From Spirodela intermedia (lineage: Eukaryota; Streptophyta; Magnoliopsida; Alismatales; Araceae): a DNA stretch of 64,000 nt. Below the pieces are notes generated by a model. The model did no database searches. It was not told where the DNA came from and was given only the letters and a program-made list of their open reading frames with translations. Location: assembly GCA_902729315.2 (NCBI GenBank), contig CACVBZ020000001.1:62001-126000 (forward strand), written 5' to 3'. Positions 22,285 through 33,722 of the stretch are shown piece after piece (position 1 is the stretch's first letter; every line of letters begins with the position of its first letter). The position numbers and the translations under genes are program-made.

Positions 22285-23882
22285 CACCCCCCAACTTAAA
22301 TCATTGCTAGTCCCTTAGCAATGGAATTACGAAAATAAAAATTTACAAATCTCAAACATCATATTTCAATACATGAAAGAAAAAAATACAATTATAAATG
22401 ATGCACCTTTAGACACTTTGGATTCTTATATCAAGTATTTAAGAATGATGTCAAGCACTTAAATGTTTAAACACTCTTTGGAATAATAATCTAGACTTCA
22501 CTTCTTCTATTCACATCTTTATCACTTCTTCACTCATAGATGTATTTACAAGATGTTCCAATTATCAATACTCATCCAAGAATAATATTGATCCTACATT
22601 TTCCTTTTTCTATGGCTTGATTTTTGAAGTTTGCACTATATTTCTTCTTTCTTTATATATAGTGGATAAGGAGCTTTTCCCGTAGACAAATTTCGACAAT
22701 AAGAATGATGTCTGACACCCTTCATGTGTACTCTTCATTTTCAGGGCTTTCACTTTATTCACTTATTTTGCAGCAAGTGTTTTTCTATACACGATTTTCG
22801 ACAATGAGAATGATGTCTCACACCCTCCATGTGTACTCTTCGTTTCTAGATTTTTCACATTGCTCTCTCTTTTTTTTTCTTTTTTTTTTTCGAAATAAGT
22901 GATTTCTATTCACAAGTCCTATAGATCAGGGTGCAAAAATCTCCATTAAACTCAAATGATCAATCAAATTTTGACATCAAGTAAATACTATCCATCAAGA
23001 TCATGAAGTGAAAATCTGTAAAATCAAATCCATGTTATCTATCATGTATCCAAGGAGTATTCCAACATTTCATGCTACTAGATCACTCTTTTGACTCAAT
23101 AATAATCTTCCTAGTATCTTTTGGTATCAATCAATCTAATTGATTTAATTTTTCATGCATGCAATATGATGTAAGAGATTTGTAAATTAGATAGTTCTGA
23201 TAGTTCTGTTTTCTATTTTCAGTTCTATTTTAGCAGCAATAAATTTGTCAAAAATAAATCAAAACTATCTTCTTTATAGCTGTAATTTCGAATTTCAGTA
23301 ATATATGTCTAGGGGATTGAAATGTGAGAAAAGGGTCTCTATAATTTCAAATTTCGGGTTGTTTTTTCGTCTGCTGTTTTTGACAATCTGTTGTTCCTGA
23401 TAGAAAACCAGAAAATAGATGTTGCAGTTTTTCTGATTTTTTTTTTATTGTTATTTTTAGTTGTTATTCTAAGTTGAATAAAATGCAAACACATGTTCTT
23501 AATCGTCTTACAGCATAAATTAATAATGAATACTTCACCCCCCAACTTAAATGACATTGTCCTCAATGACACAGAAAAATCGAAACAGAATATGCAGAAA
23601 ATAGAATTTTCACGTGAAGGATGCATATATGCAAAGTTAAGCATTAAAAATGTTGTCATAAATGATAAAGCTCAGAAAGACATCACCTCAACCTCGTTTT
23701 TAATTTTCCACTTCATCTTACACTCCTCCTCCTGCACTTTTTCGAAAAAATAAATACAAAAACAAGTACTTCGAAATTCTAAGAAAAGCAGAGCTTAAAA
23801 AAAATCAAACAGAATGAAATAAAAACCATGGGTTGCCTCCCATGCAGCGCTGAATTTAATGTCTCCAGCTGGATGCTTGATC

Positions 23883-24640
23883 TTACTCTTGAATTTCTTT
23901 TAATAATAAAATTTCTTTTTCTGCAAGGCGTTCATGTTCTATGTAATGTTTAAGCCGCTGTCCATTTACCTTAAAGTTATGATCACTTTTAGGATCTTTA
24001 ATCATTACAGCCCCATGATCATATGTCTCTTCCACCACATAAGGCCCTTTCCATTTTGATTTTAATTTTCCTAGGAATAATTTCAGCCTAGAATCATATA
24101 ACCACACTTTTTGTCCAACATCAAATTTTTTTCTGCTAATATATTTATCATGAAAAGTTTTAGTTTTTTCTTTATATATTCTATGTTTTTCATAAGCTTC
24201 ATTCCTCAACTCCTCTAGTTCATGTAGTTGAAAAATTCTATGCCCACCAGCTGATTTTTCATCCATACATAAAATTTTTATAGCCCATAATGCTTTATGC
24301 TCTATTTCCACAGGAAGATGACATGGCTTTCCAAAAATGAGACGAAATGGGGACATACCTATGGGATTTTTATAAGTTGTTCTATAAGCCCATAATGCAT
24401 CTTGTAATTTCGTGGGCCAATCTTTCCTATCTGGTCTCCCTATTTTTCTCAAAATTCTCTAAATTTCTCTATTTGCTACTTCAGCTTGCCCATTTGTTTG
24501 GGGATGATATGGAGTGGCTACTCTATGGTGTACTCCATTCTTTTTCAACAGTTCCTTGAAATGTTTATTTGTAAAATGTGTTCCTCCATCACTAATAATC
24601 ACTCTAGGACATCCAAATCTCGAAATAATATTTTCCTGCA
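23883..24640 (-). pseudogene. Integrase C-terminal remnant of element 2
   Basis: It starts within the integrase core ([20 protein letters not shown]), has a stop within REI*RILRK near 24460, and continues openly through [15 protein letters not shown] and [19 protein letters not shown] to the family stop. All upstream coding is missing. The catalytic glutamate is still present; the first catalytic aspartate lies beyond the break. Confidence 0.88.
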
Positions 24641-24715
24641 TATTCTATTTCGATTTTTTTGTGTCATTGAGGACAATGTCATTTTTAAGTTAGGGGGTGA
24701 AGTATTCATTATTAT
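24636..24715 (+). mobile_element. Inverted 3'-region fragment joined to element 2
   Basis: It reads in plus orientation like 38294-38375 of element 3: TATTCTNTTTCGATTTTT, GTGTCATTGAGGACAATGTC, then TTAAGTTNGGGGGTGAAGTA. The join to the minus-oriented integrase falls at CTGCA (24636-24640), which is shared by both parents. Confidence 0.8.
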
Positions 24716-25370
24716 TTTTTTAGTAAAATAGATATTATCGATAATCTTTAAAATCCCAACAACAATTGTGAATACAGAATCCATTCTTCAATCTTTTTGC
24801 ACAATCAATGTCTCTGGTGATCGGCAAGCTCATTCCTTCCTCCCCTGACTACATTCAAGGCCTCCAGCGAGTGGTCAGTGCTTCCCTTCTCCCCTTAGAC
24901 GACAATGACAGTGTGGTTGACCCCTCTTTTGACGAATCTCTCTGACAAGTGATTTAGTGCTTCCAGACGATACTTCTGTGACTTCCGGCATGGTGTGACA
25001 CGTTTGGACAAAAATAAGCCACCACACTAGTGTCTCCAATTACCTAGGAGGTAGACTAAACTTGGGCAATGATTTACTTCCTACTTTCAACATTTACTTA
25101 TCTGCTTTTGTCATTTATTTATATTTTACAACAAGTTCTTTCCATTTCATGTACGTTTCGATTGAAATGAGTAGAACTAATTTAAAACTTGATGAATGAT
25201 CTTTGTTCTTCTTCTGAATCCTCCGAAACTTGTCTAGGATCAAGCTAAGATTTTTTTAACTTATTTTCTATTGATTTTTAGAGTCGAATCTCGACATATT
25301 CACGTTCCTAGTGTTCTGCAAATAACGAGTATTTTTATATTTTTGAACGTAAAATCACCGAGATTAAAGG
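24716..25370. other. Unassigned AT-rich sequence
   Basis: No frame, repeat or element ends were recognised. A more GC-balanced patch at 24800-24990 has no coding pattern that could be recognised. Confidence 0.3.
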
Positions 25371-25990
25371 TGGATTAATGAGCATTTAATGGTTAAAACA
25401 AGCTGGAGACATTCACAGCTGATCTCATGTCATGTGTATAAATCCTCGAGCACACATTCGTTTGAGAAAATGAGTTGACTATATTTCTCTCTTTCTTCAT
25501 TTTTGTCTTATCTCTTTCTCTTCCTTTCGCAAGAGATCTCATCCCTTCTCTTTCTCGTGAGAGCTTTCTCTCCTCCTCTCTCTTTCTCTCCTTTTGCAAG
25601 AGATCTCATCCCTTCTCTTGCTCATGAGAGCTTTCTCTCCTCCTCTCTCTCTCTCCTTTTCACAAGGGATCTCATCCCTTCTCTCACTCGTGAGAGCTCT
25701 CTCTTCTCTCTCTCTTCTCTCTCTCTTCTCTCTCTCTTTTCCTCCTTTCTTTTCTCCACCTTCTTTCTATTATTCTTCTCACCTCACCCCTTCTATTTTA
25801 TTATTTCTATTAAATATTAATAAAATACTAAAATCGTTTTATACATAAATTAAATTTGTTTGCACAACAGATTAATCAATCTCTCTATGTTCGACCTAAG
25901 ACTTACTTCCATACTAGTATTTTATTAAGTCTTAGTTATAAATATTATTAAATAGTGTGTATTTAAACACAATGATAAGTGCAAACCACA
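25371..25990 (+). mobile_element. Probable LTR fragment of an unrelated gypsy-type element
   Basis: A TATA-like GTGTATAAATCC near 25435 is followed by a C/T-rich leader and then CTCTATGTTCGACCTAAGAC near 25882. That resembles the CTGTGATCGACC motif in the 3' part of the main LTR family and of other plant gypsy LTRs. Ends and target duplication were not found. Confidence 0.35.
25523..25720. repeat. Three tandem copies of a 65-67 bp C/T-rich unit
   Basis: Units start at 25523, 25590 and 25655. Each has CAAGNGATCTCATCCCTTCT and then TGAGAGCT before a CT-rich tail. The open frames here are low-complexity artefacts. Confidence 0.8.
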
Positions 25991-26580
25991 TTACCTCGTG
26001 ACATTTGTCAAAGTCATATCTTTTAGTGTTATGTAGTAAAGTTTGACTACTTAAGGGCAACAATTAGTAAAAGAATCAATGAACACATGACAAATTGCAA
26101 GATTATTGACAACATGACAATTCTCCTTGCTAACATGTCATTTTTATAAGATAAGTGATGCATAATTATCATATTTGATACATTAACTCATTCTAAATAA
26201 CATATATTTATATGTGAACAAGTAAAACATATTTTAGTTTAGCTGTATGAAATACATGCTTAATGTACAAATTTTGTATATTTTTAGACCATGCTTATAC
26301 TTTAAATATTCCTTGATTATATCTTAATATGGCTTAACATTCCTCTAAATAAAAAAATGACAAGAATAGAGAATATGTAACAAGGCAGTAGGACCAACAT
26401 ATAACATAAATGTAAACCAATTGACACAACTAGCATATCTAACAAGGACAAAAAATCTTAACACATGAGAAGATCAATGACACATCAAAAGATCATGTAC
26501 TAAGACATGTAATATTGACTTTGTCAAAACTTGATAAAAATGTCAACCTAGAGTAGGATGATTGCACAATCTACTAATAG
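25991..26580. other. AT-rich sequence without gene
   Basis: Repeated short CATGACAA-like words occur, but no coding frame or element boundary was seen. Confidence 0.3.
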
Positions 26581-26935
26581 GTTAGTATTTGTTGACCTAG
26601 AAATTTTTTAACCAATCATATTTAGTCATTTGAATTCCTATTAGAAGTTGGATATATAAAAACCCCTCAAACAATCTTTTAGGCAACATCTGAATGATGA
26701 AAATATTCCATCATATCAATCTCCAAATACTAGTGAGATGTTCTCAATACAACCTTTTATATGCTCAAATCTTTGTCCATATCTTTGGCCATACATCCTT
26801 AAGAAAATTACCATTTCAACCATCCTCAGATTTTTGAAGTTCTGAAATTAATTATATATGTGAAGCATCTAAGGGTTCCTTGTAATGTGAAAATATAAGT
26901 AATCTAGAAACTTGGGGTTAACATGGGATAATAGT

Positions 26936-29900
26936 TGATAAGTCTTCATTATCATGAGTTAATAATTAGTAAATAATATAGTTTTAGCCTTAACTCATGA
27001 TAAGTAGATTTATCTTTGTGTTAAATTGTGAAAAATAGTTTTTAGTTGATTAATGTAATTTTTGGCTAATTATGTGATTTTATATGAATTTATATAATTT
27101 TTATAGTCTTATTTTTGAGATAAATGAAGAAAAAGAAAATAACATAAAAAATAGAAAAAGGGGGGGACCCGCCAGTCAGTCGGGCCCACAAGTGGGTCAG
27201 AAGTGCAGTTGGGGGGAGCCACAAGCAAGGGCTCGATTGGCTATGGACCAATGGGGGTATGTGTGCGCCACTCCCCTTCCACGTCACATCACCAATGGCC
27301 AACCAACTGTGGGGTGACGTGACTCAGTCGTTGTATATTAAATCACGTAAATATAAAATATATAAAACTAGAAAATACGAATTTTCGGATATTTAGAAGT
27401 ATTTATGAATAAATATATCACTTATAATTCAATAAAACTTCCAAAAATAGCGGTAATTTTCCAGGTCGATCACAGGGATGTAATATAATATCTCGTAATT
27501 ATTCAGAATTTTTCTCAATGAATACGATTTTCTATGAATTTTATACTAGGAAATAAAAAGGAAATATATTTAAAATTCACGAAAAAGGGAAATAAGGGTG
27601 CGAACGTCAGGATGACGTCAGCGCCCGGCGAACGCGAATCAGGCGGAAACAGAGTTCCACCCGGCGATTCTTTCGTAAGTGATTACAAACAATTTAATTA
27701 ATCAAATTAAGATCTGTAAAAGCCGAAAGAATCGTAATTAAATAAAGTATATTTTGGTAAATTAAAAACACAAAAATTAATCACTAAATGAAGCATAAAG
27801 TAAGTTTGAAAGCAGGAAAACAGAGTTCCGGCGTCGCAACGGCGATGCATTGGCAATGCACTAGAATCCTGAGCATTCGGGAGGATCGTCGTGTAGTGTC
27901 CACGGCCTCGAAGGCTCTCCTTGGACAAAGACGACGTGGGCAATCTCTAGATCTTCTTGCGAAGTCTAGAGATCAATGAAGTGGGTCGTCGAATTGTCTC
28001 CGGCAGCTGTCACCCGGCAGAGCAGAAAAACGGCGACTTTGCAGCTCTTTGGCGGCTGTCACCTGACGGAGAGGAGCTGGATGGAGGTGGGGCGCGTGTC
28101 AAGGAGCTTTATCCTCAGGTCCGCGCAACAAGAGGAGGCTCTTCATCGTATCTGGTACGCTCTCAAGAGGTGGCGACTCGTCTCCTAGCGGATCGTCCTC
28201 TTCCCGACGACAGCGTGTTCGTCGATCAATCAGAGATGATTTACTCGATGGATTCGCGATCCTTTTATCGCGAATCGTTCAGCAATTTTAGTAGCAATAC
28301 TCCGCGAATCGCATTGACGAGATTTTTGTCGATGATCTAGCGATTCTGGTTGCTTAATCCTTCACCGGCGATCTGCAGGAAAGTCGTAATAATCAGATAA
28401 AAATATATGAATTTTGACTCTGGGAGGATTTGAACCCGCGCCGGTCGCCCGCCTGTGAGGAAGGTGTGACGCGGGTTTAGTCCCACATCGGTTGTGCGCC
28501 GATTTTTCGGGCGAATATATAGTAATGTTAGCTTCGGAAGCAAAGTCACTTCTCTCGCGTGTATGACCACTCCTTGCCCCACAGCCAGCTGGCCACCGGT
28601 GATGTGGAAGGGGAGTGGCACACACGTGCCCCTATCGGTCCAAGCTAAGCCGCTCGAGCCCCTGCTCGCGGCTACTCCCGACTGTGCTTCTGACCCGCTT
28701 GCGGGCCTGGCTGGCCGGCGGGTCCCCCCATTTTGCAATATTTTTATTTTTATTTCTTGTTCTTCATTTATCTCAAAAGTAAGACTATAAAAATCGTATA
28801 AAATCACATAATTACCCAAAAATTCACGTTAATCAACTGAAAACCACTTTTCACACTTTAACACAAATATAAGTCTATTTATCATGAGTTAAGGCTAAAA
28901 CTATATTATTTACTAATTATTAACTCATGATAATGAAGACTTATCATGGGGCAAGGAGTGGTCGTACGCGTAGGAGAAAGGGACTCATTGCTTAGAAAGT
29001 TAATATTACTATATATTCACCCAAAACTTTGGCAGACAATTAATGTGGGACTAAACCTGCATCACACCTTCTCTAGAATGATTTTTTATATTTTAATACC
29101 TAAATTACCCCTTAGTTATAACAACGATATACCTATGATAATGTCACTTTATAAGGGTATTAGAGTACTTATTTCAATCTCTCTCTCATGTAGGCAAGCG
29201 ACTAGTGCAAGTTCGAATCTTAATAGAGCTAAAACTCATATTTTTATCTAATTAAGTTACAACTTTCTTGCAAATCACTGATGAAGGATTAAGTTCTCAG
29301 AATCACTTGATCACCGACAAAAACTTCGTCAATGTGATTCGTAAACAATTCTTAACTAAAATTGTTGAATGATTCATGATAAAAGGATCACAAATCCACT
29401 AAGTAAAGCATCTCTGATTGATCGACGAACAAGCTGTCATTGAGAAGAGGACTATCTACTGAGACACATGTCGCCACCTCTTAAGAACGTACCAGATAAA
29501 ATGAAGAGCCTCCTCTTACTACGCGGACCTGAGGATGAAGCTCCCTGACACGTGTCCCACACCCATCTAGCTCCTCTTCGTTGGGTGACAGCCGCTGAAG
29601 AGCCGCAAAGTTGTTATTTTTTCACTCCACCAAGTGAAAGTCGTTGGAGACAATTCAATGACCCATTTCATCGATCTCTAGACTTCACAAGAAAATCTAG
29701 AGATTGCCCACATCGTCCTTGTCCAAGGAGAGCCTTTGAAGCCATAGACACTACATGACAATCCTCTCAAATGCTCAAGATTTTGGTGCATCGCTAACGC
29801 ATCATCACTGCGACGTCAGAACTCTATTTTTCTACTTTCAACTTAATTTTCGCTTCATTTAGTGATAGTTTATGTGATTTAAATTAACCAAACTATTCTT

Positions 29901-30326
29901 CATTTAATTATGATTCTTCTGACTTTTACAGATCTTTAGTTGATCAATTAAATCGTCTTTAATCGCTTAGATAAGAATCATCAAGTGGAACTCTAATTCC
30001 ACTCGATTCATGTTCGTTGGGTGCTAACGTCATCTTAATGTTTGCACTATTATTTACTTTTTTCGTAAATTTTCAATATATTTTATTTGTATTTCATAAT
30101 ATAAAATTCATAAAAAATCATACTCCTTGAAAAAAAATTAAAAAAGTATTAATATTATATTACATCCCTGTGATTGATCTGAAATTTTTTTACTATTTTT
30201 GAAAGTTTTATTAAATCATAATTGATATATTTATTCAGAAATACTTCTAAATATCTAAAAATTAGCATTTTTTAGTTTTATAAATTTTAAATTTACGTGA
30301 TTTACTATACAACAAAAGTCAAGTCA
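26936..30326 (+). mobile_element. Solo LTR E, plus orientation, split by LTR F
   Basis: Pieces are 26936-27314 and 28952-30326, about 1754 bp in total. The target duplication ATAGT is at 26931-26935 and 30327-30331. It is longer than usual because it carries about 130 extra bp near 29075-29205, also seen in LTR G. It is strongly decayed: the final bases read AAGTCAAGTCA. Confidence 0.88.
27315..28946 (-). mobile_element. Solo LTR F, minus orientation, nested in LTR E
   Basis: 1632 bp, TGACGTG to CTTATCA, flanked by TGGGG (27310-27314 and 28947-28951). The antisense module (GTCCCACATCG near 28481 and TATATA near 28516) is intact; the B-box-like motif has one change (GGTTCAAATCC). Confidence 0.93.
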
Positions 30327-30479
30327 ATAGTCCTAAAAGTTCATTGTGTAAAAAGAGGTTTATGATCTTGTCAATTCAACAATCTTCTCAAGTTAAGAAT
30401 ATTGAAAACTAAGTGTTGAGATCCTTGGTAAGTGGATATGGACAAAAAGAAGGTTGAACTACTATAAAGTATGACATCA

Positions 30480-30882
30480 AAAACCTATGACAATGCACAT
30501 TTACATGTGCTGATACAAGCCAAAACTATGTAGACCCACTTCATTAGTAATTCATAGATTGAATTAAGTCCAAAACATTAAAAATGATAAAACTACTTAG
30601 AAAACAAATTCACCCTCCCTTTTAGTATACTTTCCAGCCCAATAGGAACTCTAAAATATTAAGAAAGATATAATGTAAGGGCATAATGGTAATCTTATAA
30701 TAAAAATATATTAAAGAAATATATATTAATTAAGAATAACATATTCTAATCACTAAAAAATTCCTTTACCTATTGAGTTTCATTTACTATCGTTACTTTT
30801 TGGTATGAAGTAAGATGACATATTTGGTAAAAAGGAATTTAATGCATAAATACCACGAAACTATATGAAGAAAAAGAGTTCA
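30480..30882. other. AT-rich flank of element 3
   Basis: No gene or element boundary was seen. Its last five bases before element 3 (30883-30887) are the CTCAC target duplication. Confidence 0.35.
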
Positions 30883-30887
30883 CTCAC

Positions 30888-32514
30888 TGATAAGTCTTCA
30901 TTATCATGAGTTAATAAATAGTAAATAATATAATTTTAGCCTTAACTCAGGATAAATACTTATATTTCTATTAAAGTGTGAAAAGTAGTTTTCAGGTGAT
31001 TAATGTGATTTTTTGGGTAATTATGTGATTTTATACGAATTTATATGATTTTTACAGTCTTACTTTTGAGATAAATGAAGAAAAAGAAATAAAACTAAAA
31101 TATTGCAAAATGGGGGGACCCGCTGGCCAGCTGCGCCCGCAAGCGGGTCGGAAGCTTAGTTAGGGAGTAGCCGCGAGCAGGGGCTGGAGCGGCTTAGACC
31201 AATAGGGGCACGTATGCGCCACTCCCCTTCCACGTCACCGGTGGCCAGCCGGCTGTGGGGCAAGGAGTGGTCGTACACGCGAGAGAAGGAACTTTGCTTA
31301 GAGAGCTAACATTATTATATATTCGCCCAAAAAATCGGCGCACAACCGATGTGGGACTAAACCCGCGTCACACCTTCCTCAGAAGAGGCGGGCAACCGGC
31401 GCGGGTTCGAGTCCTTCTAGAGTCAAAAGTCATATATTTTTATCTGATTATCGTGACTTTCCTACAGATCGCCGGTGAAGAATTAAGCAACCAGAATCGC
31501 TAGATCATCGACAAAAATCTCGTCAATGCGATTCGCGGAGTATTGCTACTAAAATTGTTGAACGATTCGCGATAAAAGGATCGCGAATCCATCGAGTAAA
31601 TCATCTCCGATTGATCGACGAACACGCTGTCGTCGGGAAGAGGACGATCCGCTAGGAGACGAGTCGCCACCTCCTGAGAGCGTACCAGATACGATGAAGA
31701 GCCTCCTCTTGTTGCGCGGACCTGAGGATGAAGCTCCCTGACACGCGCCCCACCTCCATCCAGCTCCTCTCCGTCAGGTGACAGCCGCCGAAGAGCCGCA
31801 AAGTCGCCGTTTTTCCGCTCTGCTGGGTGACAGCCGCCGGAGACAACTCGGCGACCAATTTCATTAAGTTTTAGACTTCACAAGAAGATCTAGAGATTGC
31901 CCACCTCGTCTTTGTGCAAGGAGAGCCTTCGAGGCCATGGACACTGCACGACGATCCTCCCGAACGCTCAGGATTCTAGTGCATCGCCAATGCATCGCCG
32001 TCGCGACGCCGGAACTCTGTTTTCTTGCTTTCAAACTTACTTTATGCTTCATTTAGTGATTAATTTTTGTGTTTTTAATTTACCAAAATATACTTTATTT
32101 AATTATGATTCTTCCGGCTTTTACAGATCTTAATTTGATTAATTAAATCGTCTGTAATCACTTACGAAAGAATCGCCGGGCGGAACTCTGTTTCTGCCCG
32201 ATTCACATTCGCCGGGTGCTGACGTCATCCTGACATCCGCACCCTTATTTTCCTTTTAAATATTTTTCCTTTTCATTTCTTAGTATAAAATTCATATAAA
32301 ATAGTATTGTCTGAGAAAAATTATGAATAATTACCATATATTATATTACATCCCTGTGATCGACCTGGAAAATTACTGCTATTTTTGGAAGTTTTATTGA
32401 ATTATAATTCATATATTTGTTCAGAAATACTTCTAAATATCTGAAAATTCGTATTTTCTAGTTTTATAAATTTTATATTTTCGTGATTTAATATACAATG
32501 ACTGAGTCATGTCA
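30888..32514 (+). repeat. 5' LTR of element 3
   Basis: 1627 bp, from TGATAAG to CATGTCA. It has a likely sense TATA (ATTATATATTCG near 31315) and the antisense GTCCCACATCG near 31345-31355. Two bases in the last ten have changed. Confidence 0.93.
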
Positions 32515-32519
32515 AACTT

Positions 32520-32537
32520 TGGCACCATTGCCGGGGA
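32520..32537 (+). other. Primer binding site (tRNA-Asp), element 3
   Basis: TGGCACCATTGCCGGGGA starts five bases after the 5' LTR. It is the tRNA-Asp complement with two changes (G to A twice). Confidence 0.85.
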
Positions 32538-32729
32538 TGTATTGCATAATATTTAGTACTTTTTTTGTTTTTCTCTTAAGAGTACACAAAAAAATTTAAC
32601 TCTTGTTTTATTTTCTTGTTGTCGATTTTTTTTAAGAAAAAGGGAACGAAAAGAAGCAAGGCAAGGACTGGAGCATACTGAAGGAGGGTAACAATTACTA
32701 AACTTTTCTCTCGAATTTATTGATTTTTT

Positions 32730-33722
32730 ATGCATGGTAGAAGATCCTTGCATCCAAGGCTAGAAAATCCTTTCATTATTTCATTCAAGACTAAAAATCC
32801 GAAAGAAAAAAAATTAATTTTGATAGATCCTGAAGGAAGTACAGGTCAAATTGAGAACAATCCTATGACCATGAAAAATTATTATATCCCTGATTCATTT
32901 CAAAGAGCATCAAATATTAGAGTCCCATTAGCACCCACTGTTAAATTCGAAATAAATCCAAGAATTTTTCAAATGCTCCCTAATTTTCATGGATTGCCTT
33001 TAGAGGAGCCTCATTAGCACTTAGAAAATTTCATATGGTCTGTGATTTAGTTAATCTCCCTCAAGTTACACCGGAAATTATTAAGATGAAATTATTCCCT
33101 CATACACTTAGGGACAAAGCTAGCCATTGGCTATCCACGTTAGATAGAGAATTAACTAGCTGGAAAGATATAGAACAAGCCTTTCTTCGAAAATTTTATC
33201 CCTTAGGAAAAACTCAAAATATGAGAAAACATATATGGAGTTTTTCTCAAAGACCAGGAGAAACTTTGCATGAGACATGGGAAAAATTCAAAGATTTACT
33301 TAGAAAGTGTCCTCATCATGCTATACCCAAGTGGCAGCTCAATAGAATTTTTTATGATGAATTATTAGAATAACATAAAAATATGGTTGATTCTATATGT
33401 GGAGGAGCTTTTATGGAGAAAACTCCTGATGAGATTTACAATCTTTATGAGAATTTAAGTGAAAATTCTAGAAATCAAGCCTCTTTTGAATTATATGACA
33501 GGGATAAGAAGAGAGAAATTTATGAATTGCATCATGATGATGATTCTAAACTTAGAAATGAGGTTAATCAGATTAATCAAAGATTAGAAAAAAATGATTT
33601 ACTTTTGAAAATATTAGAAAGCCTTTTAACCCTCAACTTAATTCGAATAGTACATGTCCTATGTATGGTGAAAATGATTATCTGAATTTTAATGTTATAA
33701 TTTAGATCAATCATTTCACCCT
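32730..33722 (+). pseudogene. Broken gag of element 3
   Basis: It starts MHGRRSLHPRLENPF like element 1. A stop replaces a glutamine in EEPHQHLE at about 33015 together with a small frame change, another stop follows NRIFYDELLE, and a further frame change comes after RLEKNDL. The homologue of the gag-pol UAA of element 1 is at 33690-33692, so that stop predates the split of the two copies. The other breaks are private to this copy. Confidence 0.87.

Larger units (their letters stand above)
20658..24640 (-). mobile_element. Element 2: 5'-truncated Athila-type retrotransposon
   Basis: It keeps the 3' LTR (20658-22284), the polypurine tract (CACCCCCCAACTT from 22285, antisense), the 3' non-coding region and the end of the integrase. 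It stops inside the integrase core at 24640, where the sequence changes direction into an inverted piece of the same element. No second LTR or target duplication was found. Confidence 0.9.
26581..30470 (+). mobile_element. Probable Ty1/copia LTR hosting LTR E
   Basis: Host pieces are about 26581-26930 and 30332-30470. The left piece has TATATAAAAACCCCTC near 26652. The right piece has GTAAGTGGATATGGACAAAAA and GGTTGAACTACTATAAA. Together they look like the U3 and U5 ends of SIRE/Maximus-type copia LTRs. The ATAGT duplication flanking LTR E shows that the two sides were once contiguous. Outer ends were not determined. Confidence 0.45.

Noticed and set aside
25503-25848. Ser/Leu-rich frames over C/T-rich DNA
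   Set aside because: They are a product of the 65-67 bp CT-rich tandem repeat.
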